NCBI RefSeq assembly: GCF_039523435.1
Contig: NZ_BAAAFH010000022.1
Coordinates: 682,001 to 746,000, forward strand
Direction: 5' to 3'
Source: Wandonia haliotis
Lineage (GTDB): Bacteria; Bacteroidota; Bacteroidia; Flavobacteriales_D; Crocinitomicaceae
Length of the DNA stretch: 64,000 bases
Positions 26,083-35,298 of the stretch are shown piece by piece. The position numbers and the translations under genes were made by a program. A model generated the notes under the pieces. It was not told the origin of the DNA and did no database searches. It saw only the letters and a list, made by a program, of their open reading frames with translations. Every line of letters begins with the position of its first letter. Within the stretch, counting starts at the first letter, position 1.

Positions 26083-26643
26083 ATGCAAAAGTTCTGTTAC
26101 ATTGCTCTTTTACGTGGGATTAATGTCGGTGGCAAGAATCGTATAAAAATGGCTGACCTTACAGCCTGTTTTATGAAAATGGGATTTGATCAGGTGACCA
26201 CCTATATCCAAAGCGGAAATGTTTTGTTTCTTTCGGAAGAGAACGATAAAGATAAGCTGACATCCCTTATTGAAAAGACATTATCAGACACCTTTGATTA
26301 TCAGTCGAAGATTGTTCTGCTCTCCCACTTACAGTTAGAGGAAGTTATCAAAACAGCTCCCCCTTCCTTTGGTAAGGATACGGACACCTATAAATTTGAT
26401 GTATTATTTATAAAACCTCCACTTACTTCCCAACAAGCTATTGATCGAATTCAACTTAAAGAAGGTGTTGATCAGGTAGCAGAAGGTAAACATGTTGTCT
26501 ATATGTCTCGCCTAAAAGCACAGGCTTCTCAGAGCTCTCTCATTAAATTATCAGCAAATCCGGTATACCAGCAAATCACGGTTCGAAACTGGAATACAAC
26601 TACCAAATTGTGGGAACTGGCGCAAAAAATTACCGAAAAATAG
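26083..26643 (+). CDS. DUF1697 protein
   Basis: The 186 residues start with the family signature YIALLRGINVGGKNRIKMADL, continue with FDQVTTYIQSGNVLF, and end with RNWNTTTKLWELA. DUF1697 proteins are soluble and uncharacterised. I start at ATG 26083 (MQKFCYIALLRG) and not at the TTG three codons earlier, which overlaps the MBL stop. The short spacing suggests co-transcription with the MBL hydrolase. It converges on the DUF72 gene. Confidence 0.9.
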   Translation: MQKFCYIALLRGINVGGKNRIKMADLTACFMKMGFDQVTTYIQSGNVLFLSEENDKDKLTSLIEKTLSDTFDYQSKIVLLSHLQLEEVIKTAPPSFGKDTDTYKFDVLFIKPPLTSQQAIDRIQLKEGVDQVAEGKHVVYMSRLKAQASQSSLIKLSANPVYQQITVRNWNTTTKLWELAQKITEK

Positions 26644-26649
26644 TTCCTT

Positions 26650-27552
26650 TTACCCAAACAGTGTTTTTTGAATGGTTTCCTCCTGTTTAGAAGGAACCTG
26701 TAAAGACAGTCCCAATTGCTTATTAAGTTGTTCAATGAAGTAAGACGCCAGTAACGGAGACTCTACTTCGATATTTTGATGCACAAAGAAATATAACTTC
26801 TGCAGACCTTCTTTCTGCCAAATCGCTATGCGTTTCACCCAGTCGTCCAAACGACTTTTATCCGATACATGATTAGCTCCCACGTAACGAACAAATGCTT
26901 CAGGACTGGTCAGGCGCATGTGAACCATATCTCTTCTCCCGGCCGTATCGACAATAATATTGCTCATCCCCAATTCTTCCAGCAACCGGCAATACTTGTC
27001 GAATATTTCTTTTTCAGAAAACCATCTCTCATTACGCACCTCTATTCCCAAAGGAATTCCTTTGGGAAACTCTGTCAGCACTTTTTTCAATTTATCGAAT
27101 TCAGAAGGTGTAACATTTTCATGTAATTGCATAAATGCCATTCCCAAACGATCCTCAAAATGACAAATTTCATCAGAGAAAGCTTCCAGCAACTCCCGCA
27201 CATCAACTAGCCTTCGATAATGCGTAACCGTATTGGTTACTTTCGGAAAAAATTTAAATCCTTCCGGAGTTTTATCCCGCCATTTTTCCACCTGAAGACG
27301 ATCCGGCATCTTATAAAAAGTCGCGTTCATCTCAATGGCATTGAACTGTCTCGAATAATACGTTAGCTCATCCTTTGTTCCCTTCGGATAAAACCCTTTT
27401 AAGTCTGTTTTATTCCACTTCGCACACCCCACATACACTTCCAACGGACAATCGGAATTTACGTATTTGTTCAGTATTTCCTTTGTTTCCGGAGCATCCT
27501 CCGGCATTGTGAAATCTACTGTTTCGGGATGATCCGTTTTTCCAAATTTCAT
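26650..27552 (-). CDS. DUF72 family protein
   Basis: The 300 residues have the DUF72 TIM-barrel-like signature: VYVGCAKWNKTDLKGFYPKG, YSRQFNAIEMNATFYKMP, GFKFFPKVTNTVTHYRRL, MAFMQLHENVTPSEFDKLKKVL, and a C-terminal YFFVHQNIEVESPLLASYFIEQLN. The family is widespread with no agreed enzymatic function. There is no signal peptide. An acidic N-terminal extension (about residues 1-35) precedes the domain. It appears to be a single-gene unit, convergent with the DUF1697 gene. Confidence 0.9.
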   Translation of the reverse strand: MKFGKTDHPETVDFTMPEDAPETKEILNKYVNSDCPLEVYVGCAKWNKTDLKGFYPKGTKDELTYYSRQFNAIEMNATFYKMPDRLQVEKWRDKTPEGFKFFPKVTNTVTHYRRLVDVRELLEAFSDEICHFEDRLGMAFMQLHENVTPSEFDKLKKVLTEFPKGIPLGIEVRNERWFSEKEIFDKYCRLLEELGMSNIIVDTAGRRDMVHMRLTSPEAFVRYVGANHVSDKSRLDDWVKRIAIWQKEGLQKLYFFVHQNIEVESPLLASYFIEQLNKQLGLSLQVPSKQEETIQKTLFG

Positions 27553-27655
27553 AATTCTCTTTTCAACTTTTACCGTTTCTATAAAGATAACAAATGAAAA
27601 TAAACCGGCACTTGTTCGTACATTCGCATGATCCGAAATAAAACAAAATTACGCG

Positions 27656-28762
27656 ATGAGTTACAAACTAAAAGACCTGTATTCTCCTTCTTTCTACACA
27701 AACTTCGCTGAAGTGCTGAAAAAAGTGCTCCCGTCCTTTAATGCATCAGCATTTACTGAGAAAATATTTCACGCGGATTGGGAAAATATGGAGTTAAAAG
27801 ACCGGATGAGGCATACATCTCTTATTTTACATGATTTCTTTCCCGAAGATTTTGAAGAGGCGACGCTCCTCATTGAAAAGAGTATAAAAGAATTGCAAAC
27901 CAATCGTTTTACGAGCAGCTCTCTCGAGTTTATGTTTTTTCCGGATTATATTGAGCGTTTTGGGCTGGATCATTTCGAAGCATCCGTACAGGCAATGGAA
28001 CTTGTTACACAATTTACCAGCTGTGAGTTTGCCGTCCGTCCCTTTATCCTGAAATATGGAGATCAAATGCTGGAGCAGATGTACCAGTGGTCTTTACACG
28101 AAGATCATCGGGTTCGCCGGCTCGCCAGTGAAGGAAGTCGTCCCCGTTTACCCTGGGCAGTGGCACTTCCTCAACTCAAGACAGACCCAACTCCTGTCCT
28201 CTCCCTACTTAACAATCTGAAAAACGATCCTTCCGAATGGGTACGAAAAAGTGTTGCCAACCACTTGAACGACATCTCCAAAGACAACCCGGACATAGTC
28301 ATAAAGCTTGTAAAAGAATGGAGTAACATTAGCAAAGAAACTGATGCTTTACTAAAACATGGTTGCCGGACATTACTCAAGCAGGGACATCCGGAGATCC
28401 TAAAATACTATGGATTGAATACTGGAGATAAGCTAACGGTAGATCACTTTTGTATAACCACACCGAAAGTCGCAATCGGAGAACATCTTGCTTTTTCATT
28501 TACACTCCGAAACACCACCGAAGAAGAACTCAAAACCCGGTTGGAATACGGAGTTTACTACCTGCGTCAAAACGGGACACATTCCAGAAAGGTCTTTAAG
28601 ATCAGTGAACGAACACTCCTTCCCGGCGAAAGCCTATCCATCGAACGCAAACAAAGTTTCAAAGTAATCACGACCCGAAAATTCTATCCCGGATTACAAA
28701 AACTCTCACTCATTATCAACGGACAGGAAATGAAACAATCCGACTTCAAACTGATTGAATAA
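27656..28762 (+). CDS. AlkC-like DNA alkylation repair glycosylase with C-terminal Ig-like domain
   Basis: Predicted DNA glycosylase that removes alkylated bases such as 3-methyladenine. The 368 residues hold HEAT-like repeats (about residues 60-255) with the hallmark VRRLASEGSRPRLPWAVALPQLKTDPTPVLSLLNNLKNDPSE in two adjoining stretches, followed by VRKSVANHLNDISKDNPD. The last 100 residues form an Ig-like beta domain (LTVDHFCITTPKVAIG to KLSLIINGQ). A HEAT plus Ig layout is known for AlkC and not for AlkD. It is cytoplasmic, and the gene is monocistronic as far as visible. Confidence 0.88.
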   Translation: MSYKLKDLYSPSFYTNFAEVLKKVLPSFNASAFTEKIFHADWENMELKDRMRHTSLILHDFFPEDFEEATLLIEKSIKELQTNRFTSSSLEFMFFPDYIERFGLDHFEASVQAMELVTQFTSCEFAVRPFILKYGDQMLEQMYQWSLHEDHRVRRLASEGSRPRLPWAVALPQLKTDPTPVLSLLNNLKNDPSEWVRKSVANHLNDISKDNPDIVIKLVKEWSNISKETDALLKHGCRTLLKQGHPEILKYYGLNTGDKLTVDHFCITTPKVAIGEHLAFSFTLRNTTEEELKTRLEYGVYYLRQNGTHSRKVFKISERTLLPGESLSIERKQSFKVITTRKFYPGLQKLSLIINGQEMKQSDFKLIE

Positions 28763-28839
28763 AGACGTTGACTATTTTCTCCGAAGGAGATATTTATCCG
28801 TTTGCGTACCAAAAAATAATTTTTTCCGTTCTCAATATT

Positions 28840-31416
28840 ATGAAACAACTTACGCTATTACTTTTTTTATTTCTGTATTTTGGTGCCTATACTCAAAATG
28901 GATGTTCAACATGTCTGTCTATCGAAGAGGCTCTTGAACGTCCAGAAAAAGTAACACACCTTATTCTTAAAAATCAGGGGCTAGATCAGTTTCCTGAAGA
29001 AATCAAACACTTTAGCCAGCTTATCTACCTAGACTTAAGTGGAAATGATATTCAAACTTTCCCGGAAGACTGGGAGTTCAACCCTATATTATCCGAAATC
29101 AATCTTCGTAATAATATCGGTTTGATGAGTAGCAGTTTTTTCGAATTTGCAAAAAACATGATTCAGCTTGAAATAGTAAATCTTGAAAACTGCAACATGT
29201 ATCAAGTAAGCTCTCGGATCTCACTTATTAAATCCGTTCGGGAGCTCATAATTTCAGGTAACAAACTCAAAACAATTCCTCAGGAACTGGAAATGCTTCC
29301 TAAGCTTGAAAAATTGATTCTAAGTAATAATGAAATAGAAGACATTCCGTACACTCTTAGCAACCTATGGGAATTAAAATATCTGGATATCTCGAAAAAT
29401 GAATCGATGAAGTTATCCGGAATAATGAACAGTATTAGCACGCTTGATCAATTACATACATTACTACTTTCCATACAAACAGACTCCTGTAATCTGTCAA
29501 AATATTTTAGAGAGATCTCTCCCAAACGGGTAGAATTTATTAATAGCTCCTTTGTCCGGATACCATCTCCGCTTTTTCAGAATCCAAATATCAAGGAATT
29601 ACGTTTTAACAATTGTTCCTTTGGAAATTCAACCGAACAAAACAATGATTTAAAAAAGATGAGTAACCTAAGTTTACTTGAATTTTTTAATTGTTCATCC
29701 CTCCCCCTTCTCAAAGAACTAAAAAACATTGATGAACTGTTCATTTATAATTCAGACGGATTAGCTACAAAAGATTTAATAGGATTAAAAACACTAAACA
29801 AACTGAATCTTTCCGGTCAACAAGTTACAAATGAAGAAAGAAAAGAACTAATGACTAGTTTGCCTCAAACTGAAATCACTTTCGCTCCTCAAATTGTAGA
29901 TCTTTCAATACCACCGAATAAGAAATCCTTATCTTCATCTATGAGTAACAACTACTCTGTAAATAGTAACCAAGGTAAAACGATACAACTTCAGTATAGT
30001 CATTTTACTATTCCCGAAGAAGCCTTTGTTACTAGTGCTGGTGAAGTATATGATGGAGATGTCAGTATTGCAATAAAAGAATATTCAGACCCGATCTCCA
30101 TGTTTTTGGAAGGAATCCCCATGATATTTGACAACTTGGGAACCACTGAAATATTCGGTTCAAATGCTATGATTGATTTCAGAGCTTCAGACAGCGTCGG
30201 CAATGAACTATTCCCCAATGAAATCCAACCAATTACAGTCGAACTTATAGACCGACAACCCGAAAACAGGGGTGAATTATTCTACTTAAATGACACTACC
30301 CGTGCCTGGGAGAGAGCTCCTGAAAATAATCTGATAACCTTTAATAATGCAACCATAAATTTGAAGCATAAAATTGATTCAATTATGGCTATTCCCGATC
30401 ATCAATTGGTGAATATTCAATCTATCCCGGTCATACTCCGTTTAAGATCTAAAACGAAAAGGTTAGATCCTTCAGAGCTCGAATTTGATATTTATGTAAA
30501 CAACGATCTTATACGAAACGGATATAAACAGAAGTACAACAGGGTATATTTTGAAACAAATTTTGATCAACAATTTATTTCTAGGCACACCTGGAAACTT
30601 GACACAATCATGACTCCGGATTTAAAAAACAAACTATCGGAAATTAGACGAAATCAACGTCTTCCCAGAAAAAAAGAGAAGAAAAAACGAAAAAGAACTA
30701 ATTATATCTACAGTTCAAGATCTCTTAAAAATTTAAGTATAGTACCTGATTTTGACAAGGATCATTTTGTCTTGAGTTTTGATTACAAAAATGAAAAAGT
30801 ACAGCTCCCAGTCTATCTTAATAATTCAACAACGAATAAAAAAATGATTGATGACCAACATAAATTTTATATTCAATACTTAAAAAAACAAGCCCAGGAA
30901 GAGAGATACCGAACACGTATCAATGCGGCTAAAGCAGCATCTCTTAAACATTACGCAGAGATCTCACGCTTGTCCCGTATCCGTTCAATTTCATACTCAC
31001 GTTTACCCGATTCGGTCAGAAATAGCTACAACTCCATGCCTACAACATCTGAATCCCTAATAGACAGAGCCGAATTTGGTTTAACCCGATTCGGAACAGT
31101 TAACATTGATTACTTTTTCAAAAATCCACCAGACTATTTTGTCGCAATGGAAGAATCACTGATTAACACAGATAAAGATAGTATACATATACCAAATGAA
31201 GTATCACTCATCCTACCTTCTACAAATACATATATAAATGCTCCGGCCCAATATATCCCTTATTACACCAAACAGAAAATGCTTGTATTGTTTAGGTCTG
31301 ATGAAGAAAATATACACGTTGGAAAAATTGTAAATAACGAATGGGTTGTTCATTCATTCTCTATAAATGGGCTAAGCAGTAAATCAATAAAAAACAAGAT
31401 TTTATCTTTCCGGTAA
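28840..31416 (+). CDS. Secreted leucine-rich-repeat protein
   Basis: Exported protein of 858 residues. I start at ATG 28840 because it begins the signal peptide MKQLTLLLFLFLYFG; the frame is open 24 codons further up. Leucine-rich repeats fill about residues 35-330 (VTHLILKNQGLDQFPEEI, LIYLDLSGNDIQTFP, LEKLILSNNEIEDIP). A conserved Bacteroidota beta domain follows (IPEEAFVTSAGEVYDGDVSIAIKE, FLEGIPMIFDN). A lysine/arginine-rich linker (about residues 605-630; RRNQRLPRKKEKKKRKR) and a C-terminal region of unknown type complete it. There is no T9SS sorting domain. The next gene starts directly at its stop codon, so they form a pair. Confidence 0.8.
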   Translation: MKQLTLLLFLFLYFGAYTQNGCSTCLSIEEALERPEKVTHLILKNQGLDQFPEEIKHFSQLIYLDLSGNDIQTFPEDWEFNPILSEINLRNNIGLMSSSFFEFAKNMIQLEIVNLENCNMYQVSSRISLIKSVRELIISGNKLKTIPQELEMLPKLEKLILSNNEIEDIPYTLSNLWELKYLDISKNESMKLSGIMNSISTLDQLHTLLLSIQTDSCNLSKYFREISPKRVEFINSSFVRIPSPLFQNPNIKELRFNNCSFGNSTEQNNDLKKMSNLSLLEFFNCSSLPLLKELKNIDELFIYNSDGLATKDLIGLKTLNKLNLSGQQVTNEERKELMTSLPQTEITFAPQIVDLSIPPNKKSLSSSMSNNYSVNSNQGKTIQLQYSHFTIPEEAFVTSAGEVYDGDVSIAIKEYSDPISMFLEGIPMIFDNLGTTEIFGSNAMIDFRASDSVGNELFPNEIQPITVELIDRQPENRGELFYLNDTTRAWERAPENNLITFNNATINLKHKIDSIMAIPDHQLVNIQSIPVILRLRSKTKRLDPSELEFDIYVNNDLIRNGYKQKYNRVYFETNFDQQFISRHTWKLDTIMTPDLKNKLSEIRRNQRLPRKKEKKKRKRTNYIYSSRSLKNLSIVPDFDKDHFVLSFDYKNEKVQLPVYLNNSTTNKKMIDDQHKFYIQYLKKQAQEERYRTRINAAKAASLKHYAEISRLSRIRSISYSRLPDSVRNSYNSMPTTSESLIDRAEFGLTRFGTVNIDYFFKNPPDYFVAMEESLINTDKDSIHIPNEVSLILPSTNTYINAPAQYIPYYTKQKMLVLFRSDEENIHVGKIVNNEWVVHSFSINGLSSKSIKNKILSFR

Positions 31417-32157
31417 ATGAAATTTCCTTTACTTTCTTTTTTATTTATTACTCTGTTGGGTAATGCACAAACCAACAAGTTTAATCAACTTGTTGAGGGT
31501 ATAATTGATCAAAGAGACAGTATTATTCTCATTAAGAAAGCCTCAGCTTCTACAGTCAATTTTAATCCTTTAAGTTATGAGAAAACCGGATATGAGAAAC
31601 TCGAAATCTTATTACTAAACTGGTTTTCCGACGAATCTAAGAATAGACAATTTGACCTTTCCCGAAGTCTTCTTCTTGATCAACTGGCAAGAATTGGGAA
31701 CCTGACCACTTCTAACTCCTATTATAATGGGAAACGACTTTCCATTCCTTCAAGAAATATTAATCGTGTAATCCTTAGGTCTTCACTTACTTACAGAATA
31801 ACTGATTGTTATGCATTCAGTATTCCGTTAGTCAAGAATCCTGTCAGAAAATTTTATTATGACAGAAAAGGCAACCCGAATGAACTCAATCTATTTCTCA
31901 GACCTAAGAAATCTGAAAAAGGAGAAATTGACTTGGAACCAATTCCACTAGAACTCTATTCCGAAGCAGAAATCCTCAAACTTCTGATAAAAGAGTCCAA
32001 AAAGAAAGGAATCAATAAAAAACTAAAAACCGGAGTTTATTATGTCAGCGGAATTTCAATTGTACCTGACAAAAACAGTTTTCATAAAAAGAAAATTCCC
32101 CGTGCACGTATATTCGTAATTCTGGGAGCAAAACGCATGCACAAACTCAAAAAATGA
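31417..32157 (+). CDS. Exported protein of unknown function, partner of the LRR gene
   Basis: The 246 residues start with a signal peptide (MKFPLLSFLFITLLGNAQ). I recognise no family. It is basic, lysine-rich near the C-terminus, and contains a segment RITDCYAFSIPLVKNPVRKFYYDRKGN. Its ATG directly follows the TAA of the LRR gene with no spacer, so translation is likely coupled and the products may work together. Confidence 0.65.
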   Translation: MKFPLLSFLFITLLGNAQTNKFNQLVEGIIDQRDSIILIKKASASTVNFNPLSYEKTGYEKLEILLLNWFSDESKNRQFDLSRSLLLDQLARIGNLTTSNSYYNGKRLSIPSRNINRVILRSSLTYRITDCYAFSIPLVKNPVRKFYYDRKGNPNELNLFLRPKKSEKGEIDLEPIPLELYSEAEILKLLIKESKKKGINKKLKTGVYYVSGISIVPDKNSFHKKKIPRARIFVILGAKRMHKLKK

Positions 32158-32198
32158 GTTAACGGCATACAGAGGAAAACTTCAACAATTAGCCAATT

Positions 32199-33503
32199 TT
32201 ATTTTCTTCGGAAGAAAATGCGAATCGGAACACCTTCAAAATCCCAGTTTTCCCGAATTCTGTTCTCCAAAAATCGCTTGTAGGATTCCCCGATATACTG
32301 TGGAAGATTACAGAAGAATGCAAATGCCGGTGCATGTGTCGGTAACTGCTGGATATATTTGATCTTAATGTATTTTCCTTTCACAGATGGAGGCGGGTTG
32401 CCTGCAATGACTTCCTGCATTACTTCATTCAACTCACTCGTAGGTATACGTTTAATACGATTTTCGTACACACGCATAACTGTTTCCAGGGTACGGTGAA
32501 TCCGCTGTTTAGTTACGGTAGAAGTAAACAGTATCGGCACATCATTAAACGGCGCCAACTCTTCCCGTATTTTATCTTCGTATTCCTTGGTAGTTTTGTG
32601 GTCTTTTTCAATCAAATCCCACTTGTTTACCAAAACAACGACTCCCTTATGATTCTTCTCTGCGATATAGAAAATACTCAAATCCTGCTTTTGAATTCCT
32701 TCCGTTGCATCTAACATAAAGATACAAACATCTGAATTTTCAATCGCACGAACTGAGCGCAAAACCGAATAATACTCAATATCCTCGTGTACTTTACTTT
32801 TCTTTCTGATCCCTGCCGTATCGATCAACATAAAATCAAAACCAAAAGAATTGTATCGGGTGTTAATGGCATCCCGGGTCGTTCCTGAGATATCCGTAAC
32901 AATATTTCGGTCTTCTCCCGTAAGTGCATTAATCAGTGAAGATTTACCCACATTAGGTTTTCCTACAACTGCCACCCGGGGAATATCCGGTTCGTCCATA
33001 TCAGCAGCCTTGTCAAAATGCTGCACCAACTCGTCTAACAATTCACCGGTTCCGGAGCCATTAACGGCTGAAATATCAAATATTTCACCAAAACCAAAGG
33101 AATAGAATTCAGAAGAAAGTCCGATACGTTCTGTATTATCTACTTTGTTAGCAGCAATAAAGACCTTCTTTTTTGACTTTCTCAGCATTCCTGCTACTTT
33201 TTCATCAAGATCGGTAATTCCGGTCATCACATCCACAACGAACACAATAACATTTGCTTCATCAATAGCGATTTCGACCTGTTTACGGATTTCTCCCTCA
33301 AAAATATCATCCGATCCTTTTACATATCCTCCGGTGTCGATCACCGAAAACGGAATGCCATTCCACTCCCCTCTTCCGTAGATACGATCACGGGTAACAC
33401 CACTCACTTCTTTGACGATGGCCTGATTGGATTCCGTCAGACGGTTAAACAAAGTCGATTTTCCGACATTCGGACGACCTACAATAGCTATAATGTTACT
33501 CAT
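32199..33503 (-). CDS. der: Ribosome-assembly GTPase Der (EngA)
   Basis: Essential GTPase for 50S subunit assembly, 434 residues. It has two tandem G domains: the first P-loop GRPNVGKST at about residues 8-16 with DTGG and NKVD motifs, the second P-loop GKPNVGKSS near residue 181 with DTAG and NKWD. The C-terminal KH-like domain ends in RIFFRRK. Its start overlaps the stop of era by 4 bases (ATGA), so the two GTPases are co-translated. Confidence 0.97.
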   Translation of the reverse strand: MSNIIAIVGRPNVGKSTLFNRLTESNQAIVKEVSGVTRDRIYGRGEWNGIPFSVIDTGGYVKGSDDIFEGEIRKQVEIAIDEANVIVFVVDVMTGITDLDEKVAGMLRKSKKKVFIAANKVDNTERIGLSSEFYSFGFGEIFDISAVNGSGTGELLDELVQHFDKAADMDEPDIPRVAVVGKPNVGKSSLINALTGEDRNIVTDISGTTRDAINTRYNSFGFDFMLIDTAGIRKKSKVHEDIEYYSVLRSVRAIENSDVCIFMLDATEGIQKQDLSIFYIAEKNHKGVVVLVNKWDLIEKDHKTTKEYEDKIREELAPFNDVPILFTSTVTKQRIHRTLETVMRVYENRIKRIPTSELNEVMQEVIAGNPPPSVKGKYIKIKYIQQLPTHAPAFAFFCNLPQYIGESYKRFLENRIRENWDFEGVPIRIFFRRK

Positions 33504-34393
33504 GATTTGTATCCGTATTTTTTCAGTTTGCCCTCCGAAGTTCTCCAGTCTTTATCTACCTTAACAAAGGTTTCAAGGAAAACTTTCTTTCCGACAAATT
33601 TCTCAATATCCAGGCGGGATTCTTTCCCGATTCGTTTCAACATAGAACCTCCCGCACCAATAATAATTCCTTTTTGCGAATTGCGTTCCACAATGACCTG
33701 TGCACGTATGTGCACCATCCGTTCATCTTCTTTATACTCTTCGATTTCAACCTGACTCGAATATGGGATCTCTTTCTGCGTATGTATAAAGATTTTTTCG
33801 CGGATGATTTCAGACACAAAAAAGCGCATCGGTCTGTCACTGATCTCTTCCTTATCAAAATAAGGAGGAGATTCGGGGAGCAATTCTATAATTCGCTGCC
33901 ACACCTGATCCAAATTGAACTTATGTAATGCGGATACAGGGAGCACCTGTGCATTCGGAAGTTTTTCTTTCCAGTACTCGGCCCGCTGTACAACTTTATC
34001 CTGATCACCAAGGTCAATTTTATTAATCAGACAAATCACCGGTTTTTCCAGTTTTCGGATGGTTTCCAGTGTTGCCTCATGGTTCATTTCGTTCTCAAAG
34101 ATATCGGTAATGAACAGAAGAATATCCGCATCTTTCAGGGAAGACTCTACAAATCCCATCATGGCTTCATGCAATTTATAAGCTGCATTTACCACCCCCG
34201 GCGTATCCGAGAAGACAATCTGGTAATCATCCTCATTCACAATCCCATGTATCCGGTGACGTGTAGTCTGTGCTTTCGAAGTAACGATTGACAGTTTCTC
34301 TCCCACCATAGCATTCATCAATGTAGATTTCCCGACATTAGGGCTTCCTACAATGTTTACGAATCCTGCTTTATGCTTTTTATTCTCTTCCAT
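33500..34393 (-). CDS. era: GTPase Era
   Basis: GTPase that binds 16S rRNA and helps mature the 30S subunit. The 297 residues include the P-loop GSPNVGKST, the switch and G3 segment FSDTPGVV, the G4 NKIDLGD, and a C-terminal KH domain with GIIIGAGGSMLKRIGKESR. I start at ATG 34393 (MEENKKHKAGF); fifteen extra codons upstream would include the -7 box. The predicted leader is about 6 bases. It is followed directly by der. Confidence 0.97.
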   Translation of the reverse strand: MEENKKHKAGFVNIVGSPNVGKSTLMNAMVGEKLSIVTSKAQTTRHRIHGIVNEDDYQIVFSDTPGVVNAAYKLHEAMMGFVESSLKDADILLFITDIFENEMNHEATLETIRKLEKPVICLINKIDLGDQDKVVQRAEYWKEKLPNAQVLPVSALHKFNLDQVWQRIIELLPESPPYFDKEEISDRPMRFFVSEIIREKIFIHTQKEIPYSSQVEIEEYKEDERMVHIRAQVIVERNSQKGIIIGAGGSMLKRIGKESRLDIEKFVGKKVFLETFVKVDKDWRTSEGKLKKYGYKS

Positions 34394-34402
34394 TTGCGCC
34401 TG

Positions 34403-34410
34403 CAAAGATA
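34403..34410 (-). promoter_or_regulatory. -7 element of the era-der operon
   Basis: The minus strand reads TATCTTTG, an exact -7 match, 9 bases before ATG 34393; predicted leader about 6 bases. Confidence 0.6.
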
Positions 34411-34504
34411 CGACGAATTTGGTTGGGGCGCAATTCAATAGGTTAAAATAGCTTCTTTTTCGTAGTATCTTCTTAACAGAAAAGAAAAGTTTTTTTCAAA
34501 TAAA

Positions 34505-34536
34505 CTTGCAGGAACAAAGAAAACTCTCTATATTTG
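34505..34536 (+). promoter_or_regulatory. Promoter of the initiator tRNA gene
   Basis: CTTG (34505-34508), 20-bp spacer, TATATTTG (34529-34536): a near-consensus -33 and an exact -7 box, about 65 bases upstream of the tRNA. Confidence 0.75.
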
Positions 34537-34603
34537 CACTCCCGTTTCGATACAACGGTAACGAAAATAAGGGATAAAAATAGAATATATAAACGCACTA
34601 TAT

Positions 34604-34676
<73 letters not shown>

Positions 34677-34686
34677 CAAAAAAGAA

Positions 34687-34712
34687 GGTCAACTGAAAAG
34701 TTGGCCTTTTTT
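34687..34712 (+). terminator. Terminator of the tRNA-fMet transcript
   Basis: GGTCAACT (34687-34694) pairs with AGTTGGCC (34699-34706), one G-T pair, loop GAAA, then six T. Confidence 0.88.
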
Positions 34713-34734
34713 GTTTCTATAAAAATCATCCGCC

Positions 34735-34989
34735 ATGTTCGTAACCTACGTTCTTTACTCCAAAAAATACGATAAAATCTACATCGGATATACAGCCAAT
34801 CTCATTGATCGTTTTCATTCACACAACCAGCTCGCAACCAAAGGACACACACTAAAGTTCAGACCCTGGGAAGTTGCCATTGTCGTCTTTTTTGATAACA
34901 AAAGGGGTGCTATGAAACATGAAAAACAACTCAAATACTCCAGAGGAAGAGCTTACATCCGACAACAGATACAACAATTAATTGACTGA
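34735..34989 (+). CDS. Small GIY-YIG nuclease-domain protein
   Basis: The 84 residues form one GIY-YIG domain of the UPF0213/YhbQ type: YVLYSKKYDKIYIGYTANLIDR carries the YVL...YIG core and the catalytic Arg, and MKHEKQLKYSRGRA carries the catalytic Glu helix. Such mini-genes are frequent in Bacteroidota and are often, from memory, placed next to tRNA genes. It begins only 22 bases after the tRNA terminator, and a degenerate second copy of part of the tRNA follows its stop codon. Its role may be repair, or mobility of this cassette; neither is shown. Confidence 0.88.
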   Translation: MFVTYVLYSKKYDKIYIGYTANLIDRFHSHNQLATKGHTLKFRPWEVAIVVFFDNKRGAMKHEKQLKYSRGRAYIRQQIQQLID

Positions 34990-35298
34990 CGAAATCCGGG
35001 CTCATATCCGTCTGCTGACGGACGCACGTTCGGAGGTAGAACCTTGTAAATTGTGGGTTCAGTAGCAGGCAAAATGGTACAGATGGGAAATTAGTTATCC
35101 TCTGCTACTAACTTTTTATTAATTTCAACGCAAATAAAGAGTACGTCGTGCGCCAACGCCATCAAATAAGGAAGTATGGGATGCAAAGGGTATTCATTCC
35201 CATCAGCACGGTTGGGAGGATTGGTAGCACATTGCCGGACTGTTGAATGTTTCGCCCGGGAACTTGTTGATTGAAAAAGAATAGCATTAGAGTAAACT
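34990..35298 (+). other. Non-coding stretch with tRNA-fMet fragment copies and three hairpins
   Basis: No convincing gene. CGGGCTCATA (34997-35006) and CGCACGTTCG (35023-35032) are exact copies of two blocks of the upstream tRNA gene, spaced 16 bases apart here against 10 in the tRNA. Between them is a perfect hairpin, TCCGTC-TGCT-GACGGA (35007-35022). Two further inverted repeats follow: GAACC/GGTTC (35039-35043 with 35056-35060) and AGTAGCAG/CTGCTACT (35061-35068 with 35102-35109). The rest, up to hsdM, shows nothing I can name. Confidence 0.6.

Noticed and set aside
35176..35274. 32-codon frame upstream of hsdM
   Set aside because: Short, no recognisable motif, and no start signals; it cannot be told from chance.
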